Shown one piece after another: positions 21,864 to 31,842 of a stretch of 64,000 nt of DNA; the first letter of the stretch is position 1, and each line of letters begins with the position of its first letter. The translations under genes and the position numbers were made by a program. The DNA comes from Primula veris. Lineage: Eukaryota > Streptophyta > Magnoliopsida > Ericales > Primulaceae. The stretch is taken from positions 28,400,481 to 28,464,480 of the forward strand of contig OY821746.1 of the NCBI GenBank assembly GCA_963682055.1, given 5' to 3'. The notes below the pieces were generated by a model. It searched no databases, was not told the DNA's origin, and was given only the letters and a program-made list of their open reading frames with translations.

Positions 21864-24265
21864 ATGATTACTGTAAGTGATTTTTCGTTCTCCCCCTTCC
21901 CCTTTTTTAGGAGTTGTATTTGATTTGTCGTTGTGGTCATAGATGTGGCGTTTGTATATGGTTCAGGTTATCTATTTGGTTAGTATATTGATGGACTTTT
22001 GATGATGTTTGGATAGGAAATTCTGAGCCAAAGTGTGGCCCAAGTTGGCACATTCAAAGAAAAGGATTTTAATGAGCTTGCCGGAATACCTGACAACATA
22101 CACATTCGTCTTCCTATTTCTGACGAGGAGGTGTTGGGATTTGTTCCTGCCGGCGAGGTAGCTGTGCGCTCTTCGGCATTCTTCACTGGGGGTCTTCGAC
22201 TGCCTTTTACAAACTGGGTGCCTTCGTTCTTTGAGGCCGTCCAGATTGCTCCGGCCCAACTGGCCCTAAATGGTTACCGTACTCTGAATGGTATCCAAAG
22301 GTTATCGGAGCTGTCCGGAATACCGATTGAACTGAAGGATGTCTTCGGAGTCTATAGTTTGAGCTTTGAGCGTCGCAGCTCGTATCTGAAAACCTTGCGT
22401 TCCTTTTGCCGGCTCGTTATCGGTTTGCCGGATACCAACAAAGAGCGCAATCTTGGTATTGTTATTGCGTCTGGTGAATGGGCTTGTCCGGGACACCAGA
22501 TTCCTGGGCCGGCTACCAATGCTCCCACTATGCCAGACCTCGGCGCTCCCAATGTAGAGGCTCTGTTAGCTCTTTGGAAATGGTGGGGGCCTGGACCAAC
22601 GCCGGATCCTGCGAGTCGTACTGCTCCCATGCTGCTCGGGTACCCTATGGGGTCGGTGACCAAGGGGAATCCCGCATCCGAGATCCCCAAAGAGCCTGAG
22701 GAGGAATTCTTGAAAGTGGTCCGGGATCGAAGTGCTGCTCGGCTAGGGAAGAAGGCCGTTCGTTCTAAGCGTCGTGCATCTGACCCTGTCGTTGAAACAA
22801 CGAAGAGGGCTAGGGGAACCGATACATCGGTTACCGAGGAGGATGCGAACGTTGGCTCGGGCGAGGGGGTGTTTGCTGCTTCCCAAGGGGATACCACCGA
22901 GGATGCCTCTGCGCCGGGCGATGTATGTGTACATGTATTTTGATTTTCTTGTCTTTTGATTGTTGTCATTTTGTTCGATAGTGCTTTGCTTTATTAGTCA
23001 TCTTGTTTCAGCTACTGATTTCTCCATTGGTTACCCTCGCTCTTGCCCGGTCTATGGGTATTATTGTGTTTTAGGGGTCGATCGACGATGTATTCGGACA
23101 TATGAACCTCTTGACTAACATGGGAGAGGGTACGATGACTTTGCCTGTCATCTCGCCTATCCCTACCGAGGATCCGATAGATTTGCCCGTTTTCTCGCCC
23201 CTCCGTACTGAGGAAGAGATCGAGCATAGGGCCCCTGAGATTGATCAGTTGGAGGAGGACGTGGGGGTGGAAATGGAGGTCGGCAAGGAGAGTGCCGTGG
23301 ATGTTGTGACGGGTGTCGAGGATGAGGCTCTCGACGGACCCGAGAAGGTGTTGGTGGACGAGGTCGCGATGACCCGTTACATTGGTCGGTGCAAGGGGAA
23401 ATTGCTGGAGCAGCCCCAAGCTTTAAGGATGGGGTATACGGCGCTGAAGCCCCTAGTCTTCAAGGATGCCGAGGAAATTGCTGCTCGTCCGCTATCGGCG
23501 TTAATTGAGCAAGCCGGCAGTGATGCGCTCCGGGTAATTATTTATTTTATTTATTTTATTATTATTTTTTTAATGGCGCATGTCTATTTTTGTTTTTGAT
23601 GACAGGCTTTCTTGGGTTCCATTGTTCTGAGGGATCAGTGGAAGGCGCTCGAGGCTGAGAGAGATGAGCTGCTGGCCGAAAAGAAAGCCATAGTCGAGGA
23701 GAACAATCAGAAGATAAAGGATCTGCTTGCGGCTTTCGAGGTCGAGAAAGAGAAACTGGTCGCCGAGAATAAAACCCTGGGCGATAATTATGACAAGCTG
23801 TCTACGGACTTTCTGCACGTGACCGAGGATGTTGGTAAATTGATGGCTGAAAAAGAGAGCCTGGTCGTTAAGTATGACCAACTAGGGGAGGAGAACTTGC
23901 TCCTGGCAGAGGACGTGGAAGCCGAAAGGGCTAAGGTGACTGCCCTGAAAACGGCACACGCGGAGGAGCGGACAAAGTTAGCAATGATGGCCAACTTCTC
24001 TGTATACTGTGCTCATATGCGGGCGCTCAATTTCGTGAATGTTCCTTTGTCGGATAGGGTGTGGTCGGAGTTGGTGTATCCGTGTCCGCATGGTGCACCG
24101 CCGAAACCCTTAGACTGGGTGAATCTTCGTGAAGAGGAGCTTCCTCGGCTGCCGGGACAGACAATTTCGACAGCGCTGCGTCCTCACTCTATGTCGGCCC
24201 CGTCCACTCCTCAGTCGGATGCTACTGTTGTTCCCCCACCAGTATCTCCTCAGGTGGAACCTTGA
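21864..24265 (+). CDS. Antisense spliced gene: Transposase_28-like ('putative gypsy type transposon') protein with coiled coil
   Basis: Four exons with good GT-AG borders and phase 0 junctions: 21864-21872, 22017-22922, 23075-23533 and 23606-24265, for 677 residues. The tiny first exon codes MIT. Residues about 58-95 (FFTGGLRLPFTNWVPSFFEA, LNGYRTLNG) and the following SLSFERRSSY region resemble the plant family called putative gypsy type transposon (Transposase_28), found in extra ORFs of Gypsy elements. A variable acidic region follows. Exon 4 is a long coiled coil (ALEAERDELLAEKKAIVEENN, LAEDVEAERAKVTALKTAHAE). An alternative splice from 24253 to 24475 would join it in frame to the next ORF. 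It is antisense to gag-pol and intact. Function unknown. Confidence 0.75.
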
Positions 24266-24288
24266 CTATCTTTCTAGCAGTATGTATA

Positions 24289-24290
<2 letters not shown>

Positions 24291-24328
<38 letters not shown>
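24291..24328. repeat. (AT)n microsatellite
   Basis: About 19 AT units between two antisense ORFs of the retrotransposon. Confidence 0.95.
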
Positions 24329-24331
<3 letters not shown>

Positions 24332-24495
24332 TTAGTCTCTTGTGTATCTAGAAACAGATTCTTTTGGGGAAGTGATAATATAGGTGCTGTGTTTTCTTTC
24401 TGTTGGGCTTTCTTGGGTTAATTTCTTTTAATGGTCGTCATATTTTGAAGGATGTGAAAACAAAATATTGTCAGGTACCAAATAACCCCCTTGCC

Positions 24496-25068
24496 ATGGT
24501 GGTCTGGACCTCGCCTAGTCGTAGTGTAGGTGACGTAATAGAAGATTTGGAAAGATCTAAGGCGTCCCTTACCGCGAAATTGACTTGTGCTTATCAGGAA
24601 ATCGATGGTCTGAATATTCATATTTCCAACTTGGCGATTCGGTTACGTGATTTTGGAGAGAAATTTAGTAAAAAGACCGCCCATTATACGGCAAATAAGG
24701 GTAAAGCGAAGGAACTTCTCGGTGCCCTACGACGTTCTCGTGATGAAGCCCGAGGTCGTGTGACGAGCTTGAACTTGGTCCTTGGGGCCGTTTTCGAGGA
24801 CGCGGACCTGCTGCTATCCTTTGCCAAAGCGTATTGGGCCCGAGCTCGCGCTTTAGAGGTGCTGGAGCATATAAAAGGAATGAGTGGTGTGTCCCGGGCA
24901 GAGCGCATGGTTGATGCGAAGGCCGGGGTAACTGAAACCACTGTTGCCTTGAACCGAATCGAGGCGGTCATTCGTGAGCGTTTGGGGACGCAAATTAATT
25001 CATTGCGAGATATTCATTTTGCCGATGTAGTAGAGACCTCGGCGTCTGTTGAGGGGTTGTCGGATTAA
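24496..25068 (+). CDS. Antisense coiled-coil ORF 7, 190 residues
   Basis: ATG at 24496 (GCCATGG context; MVVWTSPSRSVGDVIEDLER). Long helical segments (DLERSKASLTAKLTCAYQEI, RDEARGRVTSLNLVLGAVF, LEVLEHIKGMSGVSRAERM). It may be a separate gene or further exons of the spliced gene before it: an acceptor TTGTCAG at 24471-24474 would continue the frame from a possible donor at 24254. No TATA box of the kind seen in small genes 1-5 is evident, only an AT microsatellite. Function unknown. Confidence 0.55.
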   Translation: MVVWTSPSRSVGDVIEDLERSKASLTAKLTCAYQEIDGLNIHISNLAIRLRDFGEKFSKKTAHYTANKGKAKELLGALRRSRDEARGRVTSLNLVLGAVFEDADLLLSFAKAYWARARALEVLEHIKGMSGVSRAERMVDAKAGVTETTVALNRIEAVIRERLGTQINSLRDIHFADVVETSASVEGLSD

Positions 25069-25107
25069 TAATAGAGTAGCTTGTTTTGTCGTTTTATTTG
25101 TAGCTTC

Positions 25108-25194
25108 TATAAATCTTTTTTTTTTTTTTTTTTTTGTATATTCATCTCTTCTCGTTCTTCTCCCCCCCCCCCCCCCCCCCTTTTTTTTTATAGG
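25108..25194 (+). repeat. Poly-T and poly-C tract
   Basis: About 20 T, then TTCATCTCTTCTCGTTCTTCT, then 19 C (25162-25180), then 9 T and ATAG. It could serve as the polypyrimidine tract of the acceptor TAG at 25192-25194. Such homopolymers are also prone to sequencing error. Confidence 0.85.
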
Positions 25195-25205
25195 CACATG
25201 CTACT

Positions 25206-25844
25206 ATGTCGCACCAGGCTGGTTCTCCATGCCGAGTTAACCCGGGGTTAGGACCTACTGGTGCTGCCCGAGACGAGGTCTCATCTGGTGCGGCTAGTGA
25301 GGTGCCTGACAAGTGGCCCTACATTGTTTTGATGGGCAAAAATGTCAAATTGACCGACCAATGTGCTCGACTGCGGACCAAGCTGAAAATCCAGGCGGCC
25401 TCTTTTCGAGAATACGTTCGCCGTGCCGAGCATACTGTTGAGGTTCAGGAGCGTCGTTTGGATCGATATTGGCGTGCAAAGGACAAGTACTTCGGCAAAT
25501 TAAAGTTGCTTGTGACCAAGGCCAACGTGTTGGTGAAGTATTTCCGTTTGTCCCGTGCCAGATACGATGCTTCCGCAACTATGATCGAAGCTCGCCGTAA
25601 CCTCTCCTTTGACGATGATCGCCGTAAAGCGGCCTCGGATGCTCACGAGTTCGCGAAAGAAGCCGAGTTCAACGCGCGGCTTCAGACGCTGACTTGTGTT
25701 GGGGCTCATACGACCAATTTTGATGCCCTCATTTCTGAGGAGCGTTTTGATGGTGAGGAGTCTGATGGGTACACAACGACGAATGATGAAGAGATTGAGC
25801 TCGGTCAATTACCGTCGTGCTCCTCCTGCAGTAGCTCTTCTTAA
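25206..25844 (+). CDS. Antisense coiled-coil ORF 8, 212 residues
   Basis: ORF starting MSHQAGSPCRVNPGLGPTGA shortly after a possible splice acceptor. It has a low-complexity N-terminus, a helical and basic middle (NVKLTDQCARLRTKLKIQAA, EVQERRLDRYWRAKDKYFGK) and an acidic tail ending in poly-serine (SCSSCSSSS). It is the last gene before the tandem array on the convergent side. It could be an independent gene or a terminal exon. No function recognised. Confidence 0.55.
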   Translation: MSHQAGSPCRVNPGLGPTGAARDEVSSGAASEVPDKWPYIVLMGKNVKLTDQCARLRTKLKIQAASFREYVRRAEHTVEVQERRLDRYWRAKDKYFGKLKLLVTKANVLVKYFRLSRARYDASATMIEARRNLSFDDDRRKAASDAHEFAKEAEFNARLQTLTCVGAHTTNFDALISEERFDGEESDGYTTTNDEEIELGQLPSCSSCSSSS

Positions 25845-26138
25845 ATGAATCTCTTTAGTGTCGATGATCTTCTTGTTGCCTCCGTAATGCGGGCGAGGAC
25901 TATTTATGTTATTTCTTTGTTCCTGTTTTGTACCTTTCCATTGCCGTATTGCTATTTGATTGATTGGATCGATTTTTTCTTGCTAAGTCATTTGTTATTT
26001 CGTTATTCCTGTTTTGGAGATGCTTCTTGTTGATATTTCGTTGTTTAGATTGATTCTCCTTCGTTGTTTTAGCCAATTTGTATTGTATCGCCGCCGTAAT
26101 GTGGACCTGAATAATTCCTTGCATTGTACCTGCATATG
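25845..26138. other. 3' region of the antisense block
   Basis: T-rich DNA without a credible gene, between the last antisense ORF and the tandem array. Confidence 0.5.
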
Positions 26139-26869
26139 AATTTCATAGTATTCCTAGGCGTTCCTTTGAAAACACGCCATTTAGGGAATTTCATAGTATT
26201 CCTAGGCACTTCGGCCATGTTGGGAATTTCATAGTATTCCTAGGCACTTCGGCCATGTTGGGAATTTCATAGTATTCCTAGGCGTTCCTTCGGTAACACG
26301 CCATTTACGGAATTTCATAGTATTCCTAGGCACTTCGGCCATGTTGGGAATTTCATAGTATTCCTAGGCGTTCCTTCGGTAACACGCCATTTACGGAATT
26401 TCATAGTATTCCTAGGCACTTCGGCCATGTTGGGAATTTCATAGTATTCCTAGGCACTTCGGCCATGTTGGGAATTTCATAGTATTCCTAGGCGTTCCTT
26501 CGGTAACACGCCATTTACGGAATTTCATAGTATTCCTAGGCACTTCAGCCATGTTGGGAATTTCATAGTATTCCTAGGCGTTCCTTCGGTAACACGCCAT
26601 TTACGGAATTTCATAGTATTCCTAGGCACTTCGGCCATGTTGGGAATTTCATAATATTTCTAGGCACTTCGGCCATGTTGGGAATTTCATAGTATTCCTA
26701 GGCGTTCCTTCGGTAACACGCCATTTACGGAATTTCATAGTATTCCTAGGCACTTCGGCCATGTTGGGAATTTCATAGTATTCCTAGGCGTTCCTTCGGT
26801 AACACGACATTTACGGAATTTCATAGTATTCCTAGGCACTTCGGCCATGTTGGGAATTTCATAGTATTA
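26139..26869. repeat. Satellite-like tandem array with higher-order ABBAB structure
   Basis: Seventeen units that all start GAATTTCATAGTATTCCTAG. Type A (48 bp) continues GCGTTCCTTCGGTAACACGC; type B (38 bp) continues GCACTTCGGCCATGTTGG. The order reads A B B A B A B B A B A B B A B A B, then a final partial unit. This is three and a half repeats of a 210-bp ABBAB block. The array lies between the ends of gag-pol (minus strand) and the antisense genes (plus strand). Tandem arrays in this 3' region of Tat-branch elements are known sources of satellite DNA. Confidence 0.95.
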
Positions 26870-26971
26870 GTAGACAGCATGATAATATATTTTATTCATT
26901 CAAAAGACGAAAGATAATGCCATTAAGCAAGAAGGGTAAGGTAGCACCTGTACTTGTATTCGGAGGATTGC

Positions 26972-27976
26972 CTATACGTAGTACTTCTTTAGGTTAGCCA
27001 CATTCCAAGAATTCATTTCCCCTCGGCTGTTGGCGAACAGGACGTTTTTGATTTTGTAAGAGACTGGACTTGTTTGCCTGACGATTTCGTATGGGCCTTC
27101 CTAGGTAGGGCTTAGTTTGCCATGCATTTCGTTGCGGGTATAGACCGTCACTCGTCGCAGCACCAGTTCTCCTACCATGAATTCTTTGGACCCTTTTACT
27201 CTCGTGTCATAGGTTTGCTTCACGCTTTGTTGGTACTTAGCTAGGGTAAGGGCCGCTATCTCTCGTTTCTCGTCTATCATGTCGAGCTCTTCTCTCATTC
27301 TTTGTTCATTGTTTCCCTGCTCGACCAACATCGTTCGGAGCGTGGGTAGCCCGATCTCTGTCGGTATGATGGCCTCAACACCGTATGCTAAGCTAAACGG
27401 GGTTTCCTTGGTGCCCGTCTTGGGTGTAGTTCGGCACGACCATAAAACGTTGAGTAGCCGCTCGGGCCACCTCCCCTTTGCTTGTTCAAGGGTGGTCTTG
27501 ATGCCGTCTAATATTGTTCGGTTTGACACTTCGGCTTGCCCGTTTCCTTGTGGGTATGTTGGCGTCGAATAGAATTTTCGGATACCGAGTTCCTCGTACC
27601 ACAGCTGTAAATTGGCATCTTTGAACTGGGTTCCGTTGTCGGCGACGATAGCGTACGGTATACCGAACCTAGTTATTATGTATTCCCAAATGAATTGTTT
27701 GACGTTGCTGGCTTTGATTTCTCGGAGGGGTTTAGCTTCGACCCATTTGGTGAAATAATCCGTCGCGACGATCAGATATTCCACACTCCCAGGTGCTCTT
27801 GGGAGTTTACCGACCAAATCAATTGCCCATTGAGCGAACGGCCATGGTGCCGACACCGGGGTCATCATAGATGAAGGGAGCCGTGGTATCTTGGCGAATC
27901 GTTGGCACTTGTCGCAACATTGGACGTACGCATCGGCGTCTCGCTTGATATAGGGCCACCAATATCCTTGGGTCAC
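26972..27976 (-). pseudogene. Retrotransposon integrase, interrupted near its C-terminus
   Basis: Same frame as the RNase H stretch after the stop at 27995. It shows the end of the zinc-binding region (CDKCQRFAK), the catalytic core with D in WAIDLVGKLP, D in VADNGTQF and E in GNGQAEVSNRT, and the conserved WSCRTTPKTGTKETPFSLAYG. A TAG at 27101-27103 falls after KLSPT, where related proteins read through. The frame then continues with EGPYEIV and SWNVANLKKYY to a TAG at 26972-26974, probably the original end. No chromodomain is visible, as expected for Tat. Confidence 0.87.
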
Positions 27977-27994
27977 TGCCTTGTTTGCAAGGGA

Positions 27995-29098
27995 TCACCC
28001 TTTGATGTGTGCTCCGCAGGATCCTTCGTGGATTTCCTCCAAGACCGGCAGTTGTAGCTCGGTCGGGACGCATAGTAGGTGGGGTCCCCGGTAACTGGAT
28101 TTGTATAGTTTGTCGTCCTCGGATAGCCAGAAGCGAGGAGCTTTTCTTGTAATTTTTAGCGCTTTTATCTTGTCAGCCGGAAGCGTCTCATTTCGCAGAT
28201 AATGGGTCATGTCCTCCATCCAACCTTGTTCGTATTGTATTGATGTCACTCGGTCTACCCTTTTAATTATGCTCGGTGTTGGCAGTAGTTCCACTGTGAT
28301 CGACCGGGTGTCAGTCATTGTTAATGTCGAGGCTAGGGTGGCCAAGGCATCGGCGTGTGCATTTTCGGTGCGATTAATTCTTATTAACTCGCACTGTTCG
28401 AAAGTTGCCATCAAGCTTTGGACTTTCTCTTGGTAGAGGATCATTCTGTCATCTTTGGCTTGGAACTCGCCGATGGCTTGATTGACGATGAGCATGGAGT
28501 CTGAGCTTGCAATTAAGTGGGAGCATCCAAGGGACCGGGCAATGAGCATGCCATTTATCATGGCCTCGTATTCTGCCTCATTGTTGGTAGCTCGGAAGCC
28601 CAATTTTATGCTCTTTTCGATTATTGCTCCCTCTCGAGACTTTAGGACGATCCCCGCTCCAGATCCGTCCTTGGTGGCTGATCCGTCGACATGTATCTGC
28701 CAGTGTGATTGTGGAGAGAGTGCCAAAGGCTCGTTATAGCCTTCGGTGAACTCCGCGACGAAATCGGCCAGGACTTGTCCCTTTATGGCATGGCGGGGTG
28801 CGAACTCGATATGAAATTGGGATAGCTCGACCCCCCAGGCGGCAACTCGACCGCTAATGTCCGTCCGCCGAAGTGACTCTTTGATATGAAATTTCGTATA
28901 TACCCGGTCCTGATGAGCTATGAAATAATGTGGCAATTTTCTGGTTGCGACGACCAATGCCAGACACAGCTTTTCCAAGGGTAGATAACGTGTTTCGGCT
29001 TCGACCAGAGTCTTGCTGACGAAGTAGATCGGAAACTGTTCGCGACCTTCTTCTCTTAAGATAACTGCGAGAACGTAGTGGAAACTGCTAGGTAGCAT
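27995..29098 (-). pseudogene. Retrotransposon tandem RNase H domains (degenerate plus archaeal-type)
   Basis: The first part (VILREEGREQFPIYFVSKTL ... YLPLEKLCLALVVATRKL) is the original Gypsy RNase H, which lacks clear catalytic acids in Tat elements. The second part is a complete archaeal-type RNase H: HVDGSATKDGSGAG, NNEAEYEAMINGM, SSDSMLIVNQ and ENAHADALA supply the D-E-D-D residues. This dual arrangement is a hallmark of the Tat branch. It is out of frame with the RT upstream, and a TGA at 27995-27997 (after GSCGAHIKG) cuts it from integrase. Confidence 0.88.
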
Positions 29099-31788
29099 GC
29101 CAGAACGTCTCCTTTGTTCGGCCTTACCAGTAGTGGCAGTGTCCTCAAGTACTCTTTGAGATTGTTGAATGAAGCTTCACATTCCGGGTCCCAGACGAAT
29201 TTTCTATCCTTCTTGAGTGATTCAAAAAATGGCCGTCCCTTATCTGCGGATCGGCTAAGGAACCTACTCAGCGCGGCCATCATTCCCGTGAGCTCTTGTA
29301 CCTGTTTCTTATTCTTGGGCGCAGCTAGGTTTTGTAGAGCCGTTATTTGATCGGGATTAGCCTCTATTCCTCGTCGGCTAACCATATGCCCCAAGAATTT
29401 CCCTTTGCTGATGCCAAATGCACACTTGCTCGCATTGAGTTTCAGTTTATGCTCGCCCAGCGTTCGGAAAACGTCCCTGATATCTTGAAGGTGGGATGTG
29501 GCTCTTTCACTCTTGACGACCATGTCGTCTATGTGTACCTCCATCGTCTTCCCTATATGATCTCGACATACCCTTGTTATCATCCTTTGGTATGTTGCTC
29601 CCGCATTGCGTAGGCCGAACGGCATTACCGTATAGCAATAATTTCCCAAAGGCGATATAAACGAAGTCTTTTCTTGATCTTCGCGGGCGAGGGGAATTTG
29701 ATGGTATCCTGAATATGCGTCAAGGAAGGTCATCCGTTCTGCCCCCGCAGTTGCGTCCACCAGTTGATCAATCCTTGGAAGGGGAAAGTGGTCCCTCGGG
29801 CAGGCTTTGTTGAGGTTGGTGAAGTCTATACATACTCTCTCCTTCCCGTTCTTCTTAGGGACGACGACCGGGTTGAACAACCATTTTGGATAGTAAACCT
29901 CTCTTATGGCTCCAGCCTCCAATAACTTTTGTACTTCAGCGATTATAGCTGCTCTGTGCTGTACAGACACTTTCCTGCTCCTCTGTGCTATCGGCTTGTA
30001 CTCGGTGTTTACACTTAGGTGGTGGCATGCTGTATTGGGGTCTAGGCCCGGCATATCTTTAGGACTCCAGGCGAATTTATCAGTGTTGTTGAGAAGGAAT
30101 GCTTTCAACTCCTCGGATTCCTGTTTTGGAAGGTTGTCGCCGAGGAGGAAGTAATGCTCCTCGTCCATATCCGGTATATATACCTTCCTGAGTGTCTCTC
30201 CTACTTGTTCTTCGACAACCCTTTCGGCTTTGGATATTTGGTTGATCAGCTTCTTGGTGCTGGTGGGTTGTTCCACCATGCTTCGTTGTTTTTGGAGAGT
30301 CGCGGTGATGTCCTCGCAGCGTCTTGAATCCTCTTGACATCCTCTGGCTGTCTCGATCTCTCCCCTGTCATTTGGGTATTTAACCTTTTGGTGATAGGTC
30401 GAGGGTATGGCCTTCATGGCATGTAACCAAGGTCGGCCCAATATTGCATTGTGACCGGAGTGGTCATTGACCACTAAGAACTCCACGGGAACCGACACGG
30501 ACCCGGCTGTGACATTGAGGACGATCTTACCCAACGGTTTAGTCGTTTCGGAGATGAATCCGATCAGTGTGACGTCAATAGGCTGTAGATCTTGCAGTTT
30601 GAGTTCCATTTTGTCGAAGAGCTCCCTGTACATGATATCACAAGAGGCTCCTTGGTCGACAAGTACCCTGTTGACCGTGTCTAGGCCAATTTGAACTCGG
30701 AGGTTAATGGCGTCTCCATGGGGGTAAATCACCCCTTCTTCGTCAAGATCCGAGAAAGAAATGGGCGGATGTCGTCGTTGTGTGCAGTGTCGTTTAGAGG
30801 TCGACGCCTGTGATGCCTTGGCTACTTGGCCAAAGTGGGCCAGCTGCCGTTGTCGCGATCGTTCCCCGCCTGGGCCCTTGGGTCTTGTCATATGAACGAC
30901 GTTGATCGTTTTGCCATGTCGGTTGTCGGATCCCTCGATGGCCAATTGTTTGCCTTTATTCCCAGCTCCTTTGATGAACTTGGCTAGGTATCCTGCATCG
31001 CCCCACTGGTTCATTCTCCATCGCAGGTTACGGCAATGCTCAGTGAGATGGCCGTGATCCTCATGATATGCGCAGAAGAGCTTGGAATCTCTCTGACTGG
31101 GGGGAGTGTTGATCGGTTGCGGTCGGGAATACCAACTTTTCCTGCATATATCCTTGAGGATATCTTCAGCAGATAGGTTGAAAGTGTATCGCAGCTCGAC
31201 CGATCCGAAAGTATTTCGGTGTTCCCTTTCTTGGGGCCGACCTTGTTGGAACGGCTTGGGTGGCATCGGGTAGGTGAGCTGGAGCGGTTTATGCTCGTTG
31301 ATCGGTGTTGGGTATGCGATCTGGAGCGGTTTGGGCTCTAGTGCTCGTGGTCGCTCTACCCTGCTATGGACCTCGGGCTCTTTGCCCTTTCTGGTCGGTT
31401 GGAATGCTTCTCCCTGGTTATTCCTTACTCTTTTGCGACCCACCTGTGCCTCGCGGACCGACTCTCTTCTTGGTAGAGTTCGGTTGAGGAAACGCAGTTC
31501 GTCGTTTTTATCGGTGAGGTGGGTACAATAGGCTAGCAGGGAATCAGTGGTCGGGAAGTTTTTGCCTATGAACTTCCTTCTCGCCCAATAGCCATTAGGG
31601 ATGGAATTGATAAAGTTTTGGATGGCTATATTATTGGCATATCGTGGAATCTGGTTTGCTACGTCGATAAAACGTATGCAGTAATCGTTGAGCCTTTCAT
31701 TTGGCATCATCGCCATTTTAAGAAGGGTTTCGATACTAACCTTCTTTTTCCGATGAGCAGCGTATCGGGTGGAGTATGCTCTTAGCAA
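29056..31788 (-). pseudogene. Retrotransposon gag C-terminus, protease and reverse transcriptase
   Basis: A 910-codon open stretch. In order: the rest of the gag domain (WAELLRAYSTRYAAHRKKK, RFIDVANQIPRY); a zinc-knuckle-like CAYHEDHGHLTEHC near residue 240; an aspartic protease with VDQGASCDIMY near residue 376; and a reverse transcriptase with NPVVVPKKNGKERVCIDF, FLDAYSGYHQIPL and the active-site VHIDDMVV near residue 750. The frame runs off at 29056, because a small indel near 29070-29098 moves the RNase H coding sequence into another frame. The RT core motifs look intact. The preceding TAG and this frameshift separate it from gag and RNase H-integrase. Confidence 0.9.
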
Positions 31789-31842
31789 TTCTGCCCAGTC
31801 TCTAATGGAACCCCGTGGTAAGTTGTGATACCATGACGAAGC

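Noticed and set aside
22352..22969. 205-residue minus-strand ORF
   Set aside because: It is the complement of exon 2 of the antisense spliced gene, whose frame and homology are better.
26139..26869. Regular repeat array that could suggest a CRISPR array
   Set aside because: The units are nearly identical along their full length with no unique spacers, and it lies inside a plant retrotransposon.
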